Below are positions 16,636 to 25,872 of a stretch of 64,000 bases of DNA, in pieces. The DNA is from Mesorhizobium sp. WSM2240 (GTDB taxonomy: Bacteria; Pseudomonadota; Alphaproteobacteria; Rhizobiales; Rhizobiaceae): NCBI RefSeq assembly GCF_040438645.1, contig NZ_CP159253.1:1984001-2048000 (forward strand), read 5' to 3'. How positions within the stretch are numbered: position 1 is the stretch's first letter; the number at the start of each line of letters is the position of its first letter. Made by a program: the position numbers and the translations under genes. Below the pieces are notes generated by a model that worked only from the letters and a program-made list of their open reading frames with translations, searched no databases and was not told the origin of the DNA.

Positions 16636-17457
16636 CTATGAGTTGATGAAGGCAAGCAGGTCGGTGTTGACCTGATCCTGATGCGTGGCCGTGATGCCGT
16701 GTGGAGCGCCGGGATAGTAGACATCCTTGGCGCCCTTGATCAGCTTCGCCGACTTCCGGGCCGAATCCTTGACTGGGACGATCTGATCGTCTTCCCCATG
16801 CAGGACCAGCGTCGGGACATCGAATTTCTTGAGGTCTTCGGTGAAGTCCGTCTCGGAGAACGCCTTCACGCATTCATAGGCGTTCTTCATGCCTGCCTGC
16901 ATGCTCCACAGCCAGAATTGATCCAGCATGCCTTGCGAGACTTTCGCGCCCGGCCGGTTTGCGCCGTAAAAGGCGACCGCCAGTTCCTTGTAGTATTGCG
17001 ACCGGTCGCCGGCGACGCCGGCACGAATACCGTCGAAGACCTCGATCGCCAGGCCCTCCGGATTGGCCTCGGTCTTCAGCATGATCGGAGGAACGGCAGC
17101 AATGAGAACCGCCTTGGCGACCCGCTTGGTCCCGTGCCGACCGATGTAACGAGCGACCTCGCCGCCGCCTGTGGAGTGACCCACCAAAGTGGCGTCCTTG
17201 AGGTCGAGCGCCTCGATGACGGCGGCGAGATCGTCGGCATAGCCGTCCATGTCGTTCCCGGAGGAGGCCTGGCTCGACCGGCCGTGTCCGCGCCGGTCGT
17301 GTGCGACCACGCGGAACCCGTTCCGCACGAGGAAGAGCATCTGTCCGTCCCAGGCGTCAGAATTCAGCGGCCAGCCGTGAGAGAATGTTATGACCGGGCC
17401 AGCGCCCCAGTCCTTGTAGTAGATTTCCGTACCATCTTTGGTGGTTATCGTGCTCAT
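16636..17457 (-). CDS. Alpha/beta hydrolase, non-haem chloroperoxidase-like
   Basis: A 273-aa alpha/beta hydrolase. It has the oxyanion-side motif [14 protein letters not shown], nucleophile elbow GHSTGG (Ser about residue 96), catalytic Asp in HGEDDQIVP and His in GAPHGI near the C-terminus. This is the cofactor-free haloperoxidase/perhydrolase family, whose members cleave esters and can make peracids from peroxide. It has no signal peptide. It is flanked on both sides by hairpins and lies with other oxidative-stress-type genes on the minus strand. Confidence 0.9.
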   Translation of the reverse strand: MSTITTKDGTEIYYKDWGAGPVITFSHGWPLNSDAWDGQMLFLVRNGFRVVAHDRRGHGRSSQASSGNDMDGYADDLAAVIEALDLKDATLVGHSTGGGEVARYIGRHGTKRVAKAVLIAAVPPIMLKTEANPEGLAIEVFDGIRAGVAGDRSQYYKELAVAFYGANRPGAKVSQGMLDQFWLWSMQAGMKNAYECVKAFSETDFTEDLKKFDVPTLVLHGEDDQIVPVKDSARKSAKLIKGAKDVYYPGAPHGITATHQDQVNTDLLAFINS

Positions 17458-17490
17458 CGTCTTGTTCTGTTGCTTGGGTGGGAAGCCTGA

Positions 17491-17524
17491 GGCCCGCGCG
17501 GCATCGGGGTGACGCGCGCGGGCC
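17491..17524 (-). terminator. GC hairpin downstream of the NmrA-like gene
   Basis: GGCCCGCGCG-14 nt-CGCGCGGGCC forms a perfect 10-bp stem about 20 bases after the stop of the NmrA-like gene on the minus strand, upstream of the hydrolase start. No T-run follows. Confidence 0.5.
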
Positions 17525-17544
17525 GCGGCGGATGCGGATCAGTG

Positions 17545-18297
17545 TCACTGGAGCGCAGCGTGGCTGAACCAGTCCTCGAAGCGCGTTGCGCCGATGCGCG
17601 GGTTGTCGCCGGGGACAAGCGACCTGTCATCGAGTTCCGTGCCGAAATAGCGCGCGTGGGGATCCGCAATCACCTTGCGCGGATCGTTGGTCGCTTTCAG
17701 GAACCGCGCGACAAGGTCGCTCATGCGGACCGGTTCGGGCCCGGCGATCTCGATTACGCCGTTGGTCGGCGCGGAGAGCGCCACGTCGGTCATGATGTCG
17801 GCGACGTCGTCAGACGCGATCGGCTGAAAATAAGCGGATGGCAGGGCGGCGGTTTCCCCGATCGTTGCCGACTGAGCGATGCCGCCCAGGAATTCAAAGA
17901 ACTGCGTCGAGTGGACAATGGTATAGGGAATCCCGGAATCCCTGATCAGCTTCTCCTGAACCATCTTGGCGCGCAGATAGCCGCTGTTAGGCAGGCGCTC
18001 AGCCCCTACGACGGAGAGCGCGATGTGGTGTTTCACACCAGCCGATGCTTCGGCAGAGAGCAGGTTCCGGCCGGATGTCTCAAAGAACTCCAGAACGGCC
18101 TCGTCCTCGAACGAGGGCGAATTCGCCAGATCGATGACGACCTGGGCTCCCGCCACGGCCTCGGCCAGGCCCTCGCCAGTGATCGTGTTGACGCCAGAAT
18201 TCGGCGATGCCGCCAACACTTCGTGGCCCTTCTTGCGCAGCCTCTCAACGGTCTTTGATCCGATGAGCCCGGTGCCGCCTATGACGACGATTTTCAT
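17545..18297 (-). CDS. NmrA-like NAD(P)-binding protein
   Basis: A 250-aa atypical SDR. It starts MKIVVIGGTGLIGSKTVE with the GGTGxIG loop, then shows the conserved AxSVVGAERLPNSGYLRAK segment of the NmrA/azoreductase-like group, where the usual SDR catalytic Tyr/Lys are replaced. Members act as NADP sensors or quinone/NAD(P)H reductases. The start at 18297 is supported by AGGAGG. It lies upstream of the haloperoxidase-like hydrolase and downstream of a secreted hydrolase. The exact activity is unknown. Confidence 0.87.
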   Translation of the reverse strand: MKIVVIGGTGLIGSKTVERLRKKGHEVLAASPNSGVNTITGEGLAEAVAGAQVVIDLANSPSFEDEAVLEFFETSGRNLLSAEASAGVKHHIALSVVGAERLPNSGYLRAKMVQEKLIRDSGIPYTIVHSTQFFEFLGGIAQSATIGETAALPSAYFQPIASDDVADIMTDVALSAPTNGVIEIAGPEPVRMSDLVARFLKATNDPRKVIADPHARYFGTELDDRSLVPGDNPRIGATRFEDWFSHAALQ

Positions 18298-18366
18298 GTC
18301 GAACCTCCTTGTTCGCTTGTTAAGGTTGGGTTGCCTCACTTAGCCGACCATGCGGCAGGCGCTCTT

Positions 18367-19146
18367 TCACTCTGCCTTCGCGGCGTCCTCGATGAGCGAG
18401 GCGACCTTGTCGGGATGCGAAACCATCAGTGCGTGAGATGCGCCCTCAACGACCACGGTCTTCACCGCATGCGCACGCTCGGCCATGAACTTCATGACCG
18501 CCGGCGGGATATTGCGATCGGCCGAGCCGTAGATCGCGTAGGACGGAATTGTCTTCCAGGAGGCGGCGCCGGAGGGCTCGGCCAAAGCGGCGTCCGTGAC
18601 CGGGCGCTGGGTTGCCGCCATCAGGCTGGCTTGCGCCACTGAGACGTCGGCGGCGAACTGCTCGTGAAACTTTTCCGGCTGGATGTAGAGGTCCCGTACT
18701 CCATCGGCCCGTGCCACCGGCAGAAGCGCATCGCCCAGCGTACTGCCCGGGAACTTTCCGGCAAGCGTAAGGCTGGACTCACCGGTATCCGGCGCGAACC
18801 CGGCCACATAGACCAGCGCCTTCACATTGTTCTTTCCGTTCGCTGCCTCGGTTATGACCGGGCCGCCATAGGAGTGCCCCACCAGCACGACCGGTCCGGG
18901 GAGTGATCCGACGATGGCCGAAAAGGCCGCAGCATCGCCCGAAACACTGCGGAACGGGTTGGCCGCGGCGATCGTACGGTAGCCATCCTTGTTGAGTTCG
19001 GCGATGACACCGTTCCAGCTCGCTGATTCCGCAAAGGCCCCGTGTACCAGCACGATCGTCGGCTTGCTCTCAGCGACTTGCGCAGAGGCGCTTCCGGCAA
19101 GAGCAAGCGACGCAGCGAGCGTCATCGTTCCTATAAGTTTGCACAT
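18367..19146 (-). CDS. Secreted alpha/beta hydrolase (EstC/salicylate-esterase type)
   Basis: A 259-aa protein with a signal peptide (MCKLIGTMTLAASLALAGSASAQ) and a compact alpha/beta hydrolase domain. It has VLVHGAFAESASWNG, nucleophile elbow GHSYGG, and a C-terminal EGASHALMVSHPD with the catalytic His. The Asp is likely in YGSADRNIPP. Relatives are small plant-like esterases and AB_hydrolase_6 proteins. The start at 19146 is chosen for its signal peptide and GGAG upstream; longer frames extend it without meaning. It is probably periplasmic and is the most upstream gene of the minus-strand group. Confidence 0.85.
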   Translation of the reverse strand: MCKLIGTMTLAASLALAGSASAQVAESKPTIVLVHGAFAESASWNGVIAELNKDGYRTIAAANPFRSVSGDAAAFSAIVGSLPGPVVLVGHSYGGPVITEAANGKNNVKALVYVAGFAPDTGESSLTLAGKFPGSTLGDALLPVARADGVRDLYIQPEKFHEQFAADVSVAQASLMAATQRPVTDAALAEPSGAASWKTIPSYAIYGSADRNIPPAVMKFMAERAHAVKTVVVEGASHALMVSHPDKVASLIEDAAKAE

Positions 19147-19646
19147 CGTCTTCTCCGCATGGGCCGGGGTGGCCAACGCTGTAAACAATGCGACGGAGGC
19201 GCCGGCCAAACTATCCGACGGAAGCATCTGTCGTGCGATGCGAAGGTCTAGGACCGCTGCACCAAGAGTTGGGAAACTCTGATCGGCAGGTAAGCCGAGG
19301 GCAGTATCCCAGGTATTGGTCGATCGGACATTGGGCAAATGGTCAGCACCGAACTCTGCGAGGTCCGCGCTGGCAGTTTGATCACTTCCATCGGCAGGAG
19401 CGCCCATCGCTCGCAACGCTGATGTGACGGGCCAATCCACCGAGACTGCAGCAAGACATATACCGCGGTATGGCTAGCCCTCACCCTCGATCCAATCGAC
19501 CGCAAATCCCCGCCAATATAGCGTCTTCACATGACTAAGCCGCTAAGTGTCGACCGATCAAAAGGGATCTCATACCGACAGGGCGATGGCCGCTGAAACC
19601 ACTCAGCCGCAGAAGAACGCGGCGCACAATTTTGAGGGGCTCGCAA
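19147..19646. other. Intergenic region between divergent genes
   Basis: About 500 bases separate the secreted hydrolase (minus) from the GNAT gene (plus). It should hold both promoters. Frames within it show no family signature. No repeat or RNA gene was seen. Confidence 0.5.
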
Positions 19647-19928
19647 ATGAATGCGAACGTCATCGAAAATACTCAAGAAAGTCGTTTCGAGCTGCCGATC
19701 GCCGACGGAGCGCTCGCTGCGGCCTACTACCGGGTCGAGGACGGGCGAATTGTTCTGATCCACACGGAAGTTCCGTCGGAATTTTCTGGGCAAGGGATCG
19801 GATCGCGATTGGCGCACGGCACGTTCGAGCTGCTCCGCAAAACTGGCCGCAAGGCGATTCTGAAGTGCCCGTTCATGAGCCGGTTCTTCGTCAAGCACCC
19901 GGAGCACGCGGACATCGTCGCTGGATGA
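19647..19928 (+). CDS. YjdJ-type GNAT-fold N-acetyltransferase
   Basis: A 93-aa mini GNAT protein of the COG2388 type. The acetyl-CoA-binding pattern is seen in HTEVPSEFSGQGIGSRLAH, followed by KCPFMSRFFVKHPEH, the conserved end of this family. Members are about 90-100 aa, so it is full length. The start at 19647 (MNANVIEN) has GAGGGG upstream; an ATG five codons earlier is weaker. Its substrate is unknown. It is 43 bases upstream of the DUF1810 gene and probably co-transcribed with it. Confidence 0.85.
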   Translation: MNANVIENTQESRFELPIADGALAAAYYRVEDGRIVLIHTEVPSEFSGQGIGSRLAHGTFELLRKTGRKAILKCPFMSRFFVKHPEHADIVAG

Positions 19929-19971
19929 TTGCAGGCGAAATTGTTGCTGTTTGGAAATAGGGTGAGCGAAA

Positions 19972-20403
19972 ATGAGCGATGAATATAATTTGCAGAGGTT
20001 CGTCCGTGCACAGAACCGAGTCTACGGCGATGCGATCCGTATTCTACGTCGAGGAATGATGTGTACCCCCTACATGGAGTTCATCTTTCCGAGGCTGGCA
20101 TGCAAACGAAGCGACGCGGCGCCTGAACCTTTCGCCATTACGTCCCTCGATGAAGCCAGCGCCTACCTCTCATCTCCGCTGCTGGGAGGTCGCTATCGGG
20201 AATGCGTTGGTACACTGCAACGGCTCTCGAACGTAAGTGCTGGCGCCGTCTTCGGCGATGCTGACGCGCGGAAATTGCACGCGTCACTGACGCTGTTTTC
20301 CGAAGCAAGCAGCGACGAGTTCCTGCTGGAGACTATGTTTGACGTCTGGTTCGACGGTCTGCTCGACGAGGAGACCATGATCCAGCTCAACCTGATGTCG
20401 TAG
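19972..20403 (+). CDS. DUF1810 (YpsA-like, calpastatin-family) protein
   Basis: A 143-aa protein matching the DUF1810 pattern. It begins MSDEYNLQRFVRAQNRVYGD, continues with MEFIFPRLAC (family WxWFIFPQ), YLSSPLLGGRYRECV and KLHASLTLFSEAS. Residues normally conserved at the tryptophans of the second motif are changed (PYMEFIFP), so the copy is somewhat divergent. The function of the family is unknown. It follows the GNAT gene closely. Confidence 0.82.
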   Translation: MSDEYNLQRFVRAQNRVYGDAIRILRRGMMCTPYMEFIFPRLACKRSDAAPEPFAITSLDEASAYLSSPLLGGRYRECVGTLQRLSNVSAGAVFGDADARKLHASLTLFSEASSDEFLLETMFDVWFDGLLDEETMIQLNLMS

Positions 20404-20504
20404 TGTCCGACCTCTGCCTGGTGGCCGCATTCCGTAATCTGGAAAGCGGAGAGTTCGTATTCGGTCCGTGATCATATCAGGACGGCTTGATCAAGCATCG
20501 ATAT

Positions 20505-22037
20505 TCAGCCCAAAACGCGCCTGAACTGCACGGCGCGAAAAACCGTCTGAATGGTTTTGTGCAGCGCAAATTTCGAACTCATGTGTGGTTGTCCGGCGGC
20601 GTCGCTGTCCCCGAAGCCCGACATCCTGTTCGACAGGATCGCCGCAAGATCTTCAGCCATTTCGGGCCGATCGAGTAGCAATGGAGCAAAGCTTTGCTGG
20701 TCGATTTCGTAGACCACGACGTGGCTCATTGCCCGCAATGTCGACGTCTCGCCAATGCCGGCGAGCAAACCCGTCTCACCGAAGAAGTCGCCCGGCGCAA
20801 GTCGACCGACTTCCTGCATGCGAGCATCGTCCTCGCCCCGTTGTCGGACGACGACGCCTGCCCGGACGATCATCAGAGACGGTAGCATCTCGCCCTGCCG
20901 TGCGATGATTTCGCCCTTACGGTAGGTGCGAACCGAGGTCGTTGCGGCGAGAGCCTCTTGCTCGTCCTCCGTCAGCATCGAGAATATCGGTATGGCCCTT
21001 ATGAGTTCGATCGGGGTGATGCGCGGAGGATGCGCCGTCTCTTCGGTAGGCAACTCGCCCATGACAATCGATGAGGAAGGCGGCATAGCCAGCAGCAATC
21101 CAGCCGACTTGGAATGGCGATAGACGAGATCGAAAATTTCGTTTCTCGCTGCAATGCGCTGGCCAACATTTGCGACACGAAAATACAAGCCGACCTCGAT
21201 CGCTGTCGCGTCCAGACCTCTGACAGCGACCACGGGCGGCGGCTCCTTCAGGATCGTGTTGCTGCTCTGTAAAGCCGCATTCATGATTTCTGCGACGATG
21301 GCCGGCATCTTGGTCGGCGCCAGCCTTATGGTGAGGGACAACCCATGGCTCTCCTCGGGGCTGCTGACGTTGGTCAAGCCAAGCTTGGCGAGAAAACTGT
21401 TTGGAAGCGCTACGACGTTATGGGCTAAGGTGAGCAGATGGGTCGATCGCCAATTGGTTTCGACAACGCGGCCTTCGGTACCGTCGCTCAGAACGATCCA
21501 GTCCCCAAGCACATAGGGGCGGCCGAGATTTAGCGCGATGCCTGAAAATACGTCGCTCAGCGTGTTCTGGAGTGCCAGCCCCAGGATGATGGCGAAGACG
21601 CCCGACGTGGCGATCAGCGTTCTGACCGGCGCGGCGAAGACGAATGCGAGGATCGACAGCAGCATTCCAACGTAGACGGCGCCGACGACCAGATCCTGCA
21701 GAAGACGTGCCTCGCGCGGCTTCCCCTCGAAGACGAGATAGAAGCGGACAAAGCCGATCAACGCCCAGGCGAGGTGAAGCCACCAGAGCACTTTGACCGA
21801 TCCGATGAGGATGGCTCCGGCGGTTGTCTCATTATCCGATGTCGGTTCGTACGGGACGACGGCTCCGTCAAGAAGCATGGCCGACATCGTAAGGAAAAAG
21901 GCGATCTGAGTGATCAGCCTCGCGTTGGAGAAACGCTCCGGAATAAAGCGCCAGACGACAATTCCGGCGAGGCCGACCAACACGACATAGATAAGGGGAG
22001 CGTTCCACCCGTTCTTGACCGGAAGCAGTTCGACCAT
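20505..22037 (-). CDS. MscS-type channel with C-terminal cyclic-nucleotide-binding domain
   Basis: A 510-aa inner-membrane protein with N-terminal membrane segments (about residues 15-30, 42-60, 80-105, 115-145). The MscS pore helix and beta domain follow (GVFAIILGLALQNTLSDVFSG, then GDWIVLSDGTEGRVVETNWR, about 146-200). A C-terminal cyclic-nucleotide-binding domain (about 345-465) has RKGEIIARQGEML and PGDFFGETGLLAG, the phosphate-binding cassette. This is the bacterial cyclic-nucleotide-gated (bCNG) branch of the MscS family. The ATG (22035-22037) shares one base with the stop of the cytochrome b gene (TGATG), which gives tight coupling. Confidence 0.9.
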   Translation of the reverse strand: MVELLPVKNGWNAPLIYVVLVGLAGIVVWRFIPERFSNARLITQIAFFLTMSAMLLDGAVVPYEPTSDNETTAGAILIGSVKVLWWLHLAWALIGFVRFYLVFEGKPREARLLQDLVVGAVYVGMLLSILAFVFAAPVRTLIATSGVFAIILGLALQNTLSDVFSGIALNLGRPYVLGDWIVLSDGTEGRVVETNWRSTHLLTLAHNVVALPNSFLAKLGLTNVSSPEESHGLSLTIRLAPTKMPAIVAEIMNAALQSSNTILKEPPPVVAVRGLDATAIEVGLYFRVANVGQRIAARNEIFDLVYRHSKSAGLLLAMPPSSSIVMGELPTEETAHPPRITPIELIRAIPIFSMLTEDEQEALAATTSVRTYRKGEIIARQGEMLPSLMIVRAGVVVRQRGEDDARMQEVGRLAPGDFFGETGLLAGIGETSTLRAMSHVVVYEIDQQSFAPLLLDRPEMAEDLAAILSNRMSGFGDSDAAGQPHMSSKFALHKTIQTVFRAVQFRRVLG

Positions 22038-23326
22038 CAGCGTATGGTCTCCGGCCCGGCCGTCACGCCCGGCTGGTCGGCCTTTTTCTCGATAACTGCT
22101 TCGGTTATCGAGTTCGGCAGCCGACGCGGCGTCTCGATCAGACCAAGCAGCGGCATGGCGACGATGAAGAAGGCGAAATAGTAGAGCGTCGCCAACTGGG
22201 ACAAGACAACATAGATGCCTTCCGCAGGCCGCGACCCCAGCCAGCCAAGGAAGATGGCGTTCGCGACGAACAGCCAGAAGAGCCATCTGTACCAGGGCCG
22301 GTAGACCGCCGAGCGCACTTTCGACGTGTCGAGCCAGGGGACGAAGAACAATACGGCGATGGCGCCGAACATCGCAAGCACACCGCCGAGCTTGGAGTCG
22401 ACAGGCCCGATGTTGAAGGTGATGGCGCGCAGGATCGCGTAGAACGGCAGGAAGTACCATTCGGGCACGATATGGGCAGGGGTCTTCAGCGGGTCGGCGA
22501 CGTTGTAGTTGTCAGGATGCCCGACATAGTTCGGCATGTAGAAGACGAAATAGGCCAGAACGAGCAGGAAGATCAGAATCCCGAAAACGTCCTTGACGGT
22601 GGCGTAGGGCGTGAAGTCCACGACATCGGCCGTCGACTTTACCTCGACGCCGGTTGGATTGTTCTGGCCGACTACGTGAAGCGCCCAGATGTGCAGGATT
22701 ACCACGCCGGCAAGCATGAACGGCAGCAGATAGTGCAGCGCAAAGAAGCGATTGAGGGTCGGATTGTCGACCGCGAAGCCGCCGAGCAGCAGCTGCTGGA
22801 TCCAGTCGCCGACCAGCGGGATGGCGGTGAAGAAGCTGGTGATGACGGTAGCGCCCCAGAACGACATCTGTCCCCAAGGCAGCACATAGCCCATGAAGGC
22901 CGTCGCCATCATCAACAGAAGGTTGGTGCAGCCGAGAACCCACAGCAGTTCGCGCGGCGCCTTGTAGGAGCCGTAATAGAGGCCCCGGGAGATGTGGATA
23001 TAGACCGCGATAAAGAAGAACGACGCGCCGTTTGAATGCAGGTAGCGCAAAAGCCAGCCGGAATTCACGTCGCGCATGATCTTCTCGACCGCATTGAAGG
23101 CGAGCGTTGTGTCGGCCGCATAGTGCATCGCCAGCACAACGCCGGTGACGATCTGCGAAACCAGCATGATCGAAAGAATGCCGCCGAACGTATAGGCGTA
23201 GTTCAGGTTCCGCGGGACGGGATAGACGATGAAGGAATCGTACACCAGCCGCGGCAGCGGGAGGCGAGCATCGAACCAGCGCTCGATTCCGGTCTTGGGC
23301 GTATAGGTCGAATGTCCACCGCTCAT
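22037..23326 (-). CDS. Orphan cytochrome b (bc1-type)
   Basis: A 429-aa integral membrane cytochrome b. The four haem ligands are all present, with 13 residues between each pair as in bc1 complexes: His97/His111 in helix B and His198/His212 in helix D. The quinol-site motif PEWY is intact in [12 protein letters not shown]. Length and ligands suggest a functional protein, yet no Rieske iron-sulfur or cytochrome c1 gene is nearby. Instead its stop overlaps the start of an MscS/cNMP channel. I start at 23326 ([10 protein letters not shown]); a longer frame to 23359 is open. It is probably a second, accessory copy; the housekeeping complex should be elsewhere. Confidence 0.92.
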   Translation of the reverse strand: MSGGHSTYTPKTGIERWFDARLPLPRLVYDSFIVYPVPRNLNYAYTFGGILSIMLVSQIVTGVVLAMHYAADTTLAFNAVEKIMRDVNSGWLLRYLHSNGASFFFIAVYIHISRGLYYGSYKAPRELLWVLGCTNLLLMMATAFMGYVLPWGQMSFWGATVITSFFTAIPLVGDWIQQLLLGGFAVDNPTLNRFFALHYLLPFMLAGVVILHIWALHVVGQNNPTGVEVKSTADVVDFTPYATVKDVFGILIFLLVLAYFVFYMPNYVGHPDNYNVADPLKTPAHIVPEWYFLPFYAILRAITFNIGPVDSKLGGVLAMFGAIAVLFFVPWLDTSKVRSAVYRPWYRWLFWLFVANAIFLGWLGSRPAEGIYVVLSQLATLYYFAFFIVAMPLLGLIETPRRLPNSITEAVIEKKADQPGVTAGPETIR

Positions 23327-24431
23327 CGCGTTGCTCCCCCGTTTTCTGAATTCCAGCACCGACCGCTGCGAGGTTTCTTGGCCAGTTGCCCTTCCAAGAC
23401 AGCGGAGACGACTTATTCGCGAGCCGTGAGACGGCTGGGGGAGACGGAGACTTTGACCCCGCCGAGTATGTAAGTTCGCCGGGTCGCCGCCCTGGCAAAC
23501 TCGTCCGGGCTACTGTCGCGACCCGCCAACGGTATTTCTGTCTCGACGCCCCAGAGTCTCAAACCGATCGGCAGCAACTTCGAAAGGGCGAAACGTAGCG
23601 TCATTTCCGACTTCCTTATGCCGGGTTGCAGACGACCCAACCATGCCATCCTTTCTGAGGTGTGAGCCATCGTGCCGAGGACGCGTGCGCTCGATGCCTT
23701 GGTTTGTAATGTCCTGATTGAAGGTATGGGGTCGACTGTCGGGGACACCATGCAAACCGGATCATCGATGAATGGCCGCGCCGCCGATATACGAACTTGC
23801 CGCAAGTCGCCTCGACGTCCGCGATGACGGCCTGGTCGATGTCCGTCCGGTAGTTGGTTAGGCGTAGGGGATAAGGCGTGCCCTTCAGCGCTCCGGTCTG
23901 CTGTGCCGTCGGACCTGACTGACACGAACTTGGCCTTCTGGTTGCTCGCATTCCCCCGGGATCGTCCAGTGTCGTGGTACTCCTCGACCGTGCGCCAGCG
24001 CCTCGGACGTCAGAACGCAACAACCAACCCTTTCAACGATCGGCGTGCGTTCTTCGAAGGGCAAATGATCCGCCGCGGGAATCCGGCGACAAACGCCGGC
24101 GAAACAGAAAAAAAATAGTTTCCTTCCAAAGACCACGAATTGCATTGTCCGCTAACGATGCACATTCCCGACGCCGAGGCGATCCGGGACCAACGTCTTC
24201 CAATGGCGCGACCACGACCTCCCGCATGGTCACCCGCGATGTCTGCTTCCGGGCACGGCCAAAGCTTGCCTCTATGGCCGACATTGCGGCGCAATGCGGC
24301 CTTAAATCATCTGGTCGGAATGGTTCGCCGGGTCGATCGAATCTGCATCGAAATGAGGTCGATTTGGAGCGAAGGCGGCGGGCACGCGGCGCGCTGGGCC
24401 GCCCGTTGCACTCCGCCAATTCGTCTGTTAA
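23327..24431. other. 1.1-kb region without a convincing gene
   Basis: Several overlapping frames of 80-230 codons are open here on both strands, but they are Arg-, Ser- and Pro-rich, lack ribosome sites and resemble no family. I checked for a Rieske protein upstream of cytochrome b and saw none. The region probably holds promoters for cytochrome b (minus) and arsR (plus) plus decayed sequence. Confidence 0.5.
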
Positions 24432-24455
24432 ATACTGAACTACATGGTTCAGTAT
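24432..24455 (+). promoter_or_regulatory. Probable ArsR operator spanning the arsR start codon
   Basis: ATACTGAAC-TACATG-GTTCAGTAT is a perfect nine-base inverted repeat with a six-base spacer. The arsR ATG lies in the spacer. The size and symmetry fit a winged-helix dimer site, so the regulator probably represses its own operon by blocking both promoter and ribosome binding. There is no clear Shine-Dalgarno, consistent with a leaderless message. Confidence 0.7.
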
Positions 24456-24806
24456 ACCCAGGCCCGCTTAGATGCCTCGTTCGCCGCGCTCTCGGACGCC
24501 ACCCGACGCGGCGTTCTGGAGCAGCTCGGACGTGCAGACGCTTCGATCACGGAGCTTGCCGAGAAGTTCCACATGACCCTCACGGGCATGAAGAAGCACG
24601 TCGGCGTCTTGGAGCAGGCGGAGCTCGTCACCACGGAGAAGATCGGCCGCGTGCGGACCTGCAAACTCGGCCTGCGCAGACTGGAGGAAGAGGCGGCATG
24701 GATCGAGAGGTACCGCCAGCTCTGGGACGCACGCTTCGACGAGTTGGACAAGGTGGTCGAGGAATTGAAACGGAAGGAGAAACTCGATGGACGAAAAAAG
24801 AGATAG
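24444..24806 (+). CDS. ArsR-family transcriptional repressor
   Basis: A 120-aa winged-helix protein. The core is ALSDATRRGVLEQLGRADAS followed by ITELAEKFHMTLTGMKKHVG, a recognition helix characteristic of the SdpR-like ArsR branch that lacks metal-binding cysteines. The C-terminal tail is charged and helical. It is followed by an SRPBCC/AHSA1 gene with a 20-base overlap, a very common pairing in which the repressor controls its partner. The inverted repeat over its start codon supports autoregulation. The ligand is unknown. Confidence 0.9.
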   Translation: MVQYTQARLDASFAALSDATRRGVLEQLGRADASITELAEKFHMTLTGMKKHVGVLEQAELVTTEKIGRVRTCKLGLRRLEEEAAWIERYRQLWDARFDELDKVVEELKRKEKLDGRKKR

Positions 24807-25302
24807 TGAGCCCACCCCCATGAAGAACCGCACAACGGTGGAGCGGAAGTCCGATCGTGAGCTGGTCGTTACGCGAACCTTTGACGCCCCGGCGCGCATC
24901 GTGTTCGAGGCGTGGACCAAGCCCGAATTGTTCAAGCGGTGGTGGGTGCCGAAGTCGATGGGCATGTTCCTGCGTTCGTGCGAGATGGATGTTCGTGTCG
25001 GGGGCCGGTACCGTTTGGTGTTCGGCCACGATGCCTCAAAACCTGACGAGTTCTTCGGTAGGTATATCGAAGTGACACCGCACTCGCGCCTCGTATGGAC
25101 CAATGACGAAGGTGGCGACGGTGGACCCGTCACCACGGTGACCTTCGAGGAAAAAGGTGGCAAGACGCTGCTGGTCATGCACGAGCTCTATCCCTCGAAG
25201 GAAGCTCTCGACGCTGCCGGCACCGGGGCGGCGGACGCGATGGCCGAGACGTTCGAGCAACTGGACGAGCTTCTCGTCACGCTGGGCGTGGGACAGTCAT
25301 GA
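24787..25302 (+). CDS. SRPBCC (AHSA1-type) protein
   Basis: A 171-aa START-like protein of the Activator of Hsp90 homologue 1 family. Typical blocks are TRTFDAPARIVFEAWTKPEL, FKRWWVPKSM, DVRVGGRYRLVF and a C-terminal helix around AMAETFEQLDEL. These proteins bind hydrophobic ligands in a deep cavity, and the physiological ligand is rarely known. Its ATG overlaps the end of arsR and has AAGGAG upstream. Full length for the family. Confidence 0.9.
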   Translation: MDEKRDSEPTPMKNRTTVERKSDRELVVTRTFDAPARIVFEAWTKPELFKRWWVPKSMGMFLRSCEMDVRVGGRYRLVFGHDASKPDEFFGRYIEVTPHSRLVWTNDEGGDGGPVTTVTFEEKGGKTLLVMHELYPSKEALDAAGTGAADAMAETFEQLDELLVTLGVGQS

Positions 25303-25872
25303 AGTCGTCGATCTCGCGGTCGGCCGCCTGGCATTTGCTACGCGGAGGAGGACCGACGAGGTCGTCGTCCTTCTCGACGACAAGACCGCGGCTCGGATCC
25401 GCGAGCTCGAAGCCCTGCATGGCGACGTTCGGCACGCCATCCTATGCTGCAACTGGATGGTGGATCGGCGGCATTTAACGCGTAGGCCGAAATAATCTGC
25501 TGGCACTCGGACAGGTCATAGGCACTGTCCGCTCTTGGAGATCGGCGAACGCAGCTTTGACGACGAGATTTGTGCGCGTTGCTGGCTGGCGGCCGTTGGG
25601 CCCGAGCGGACCGTCTGCATTGGAGCGCCATGCCGGAAATCCGGTCGCCTGTTCAGGTTGCTGGCCAAGGACAGCTACCGACTCATTGCGAATGAGGTGG
25701 GTGGCTCCCTTGGCTCGTTGTCGCGACAGCTTCCACACTTTTGGCATCAAGATGCCGTGAGCAGGAGCCGTCCACACAGGACCTTGGAGCATCAGTACCA
25801 TGCGGTATGGAACGCGCCTTCCTCCTCCAGCACGAGCGGCACGACACTCAGCATGCAAAAGGCCATTGGCGT
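25303..25872. other. Region with possible decayed frames
   Basis: Just past the SRPBCC stop, one plus frame (25303-25495) looks somewhat protein-like (TDEVVVLLDDKTAARIRELE) but has no start codon of its own. The rest of the interval to the sheath gene end shows frames without known motifs on both strands. It may be remnants of genes lost during island rearrangement. Confidence 0.4.

Noticed and set aside
23413..23925. Minus-strand frames upstream of cytochrome b as a possible Rieske protein
   Set aside because: No CxH...CxxH cluster motifs, no TAT signal and a composition typical of non-coding shadow frames.
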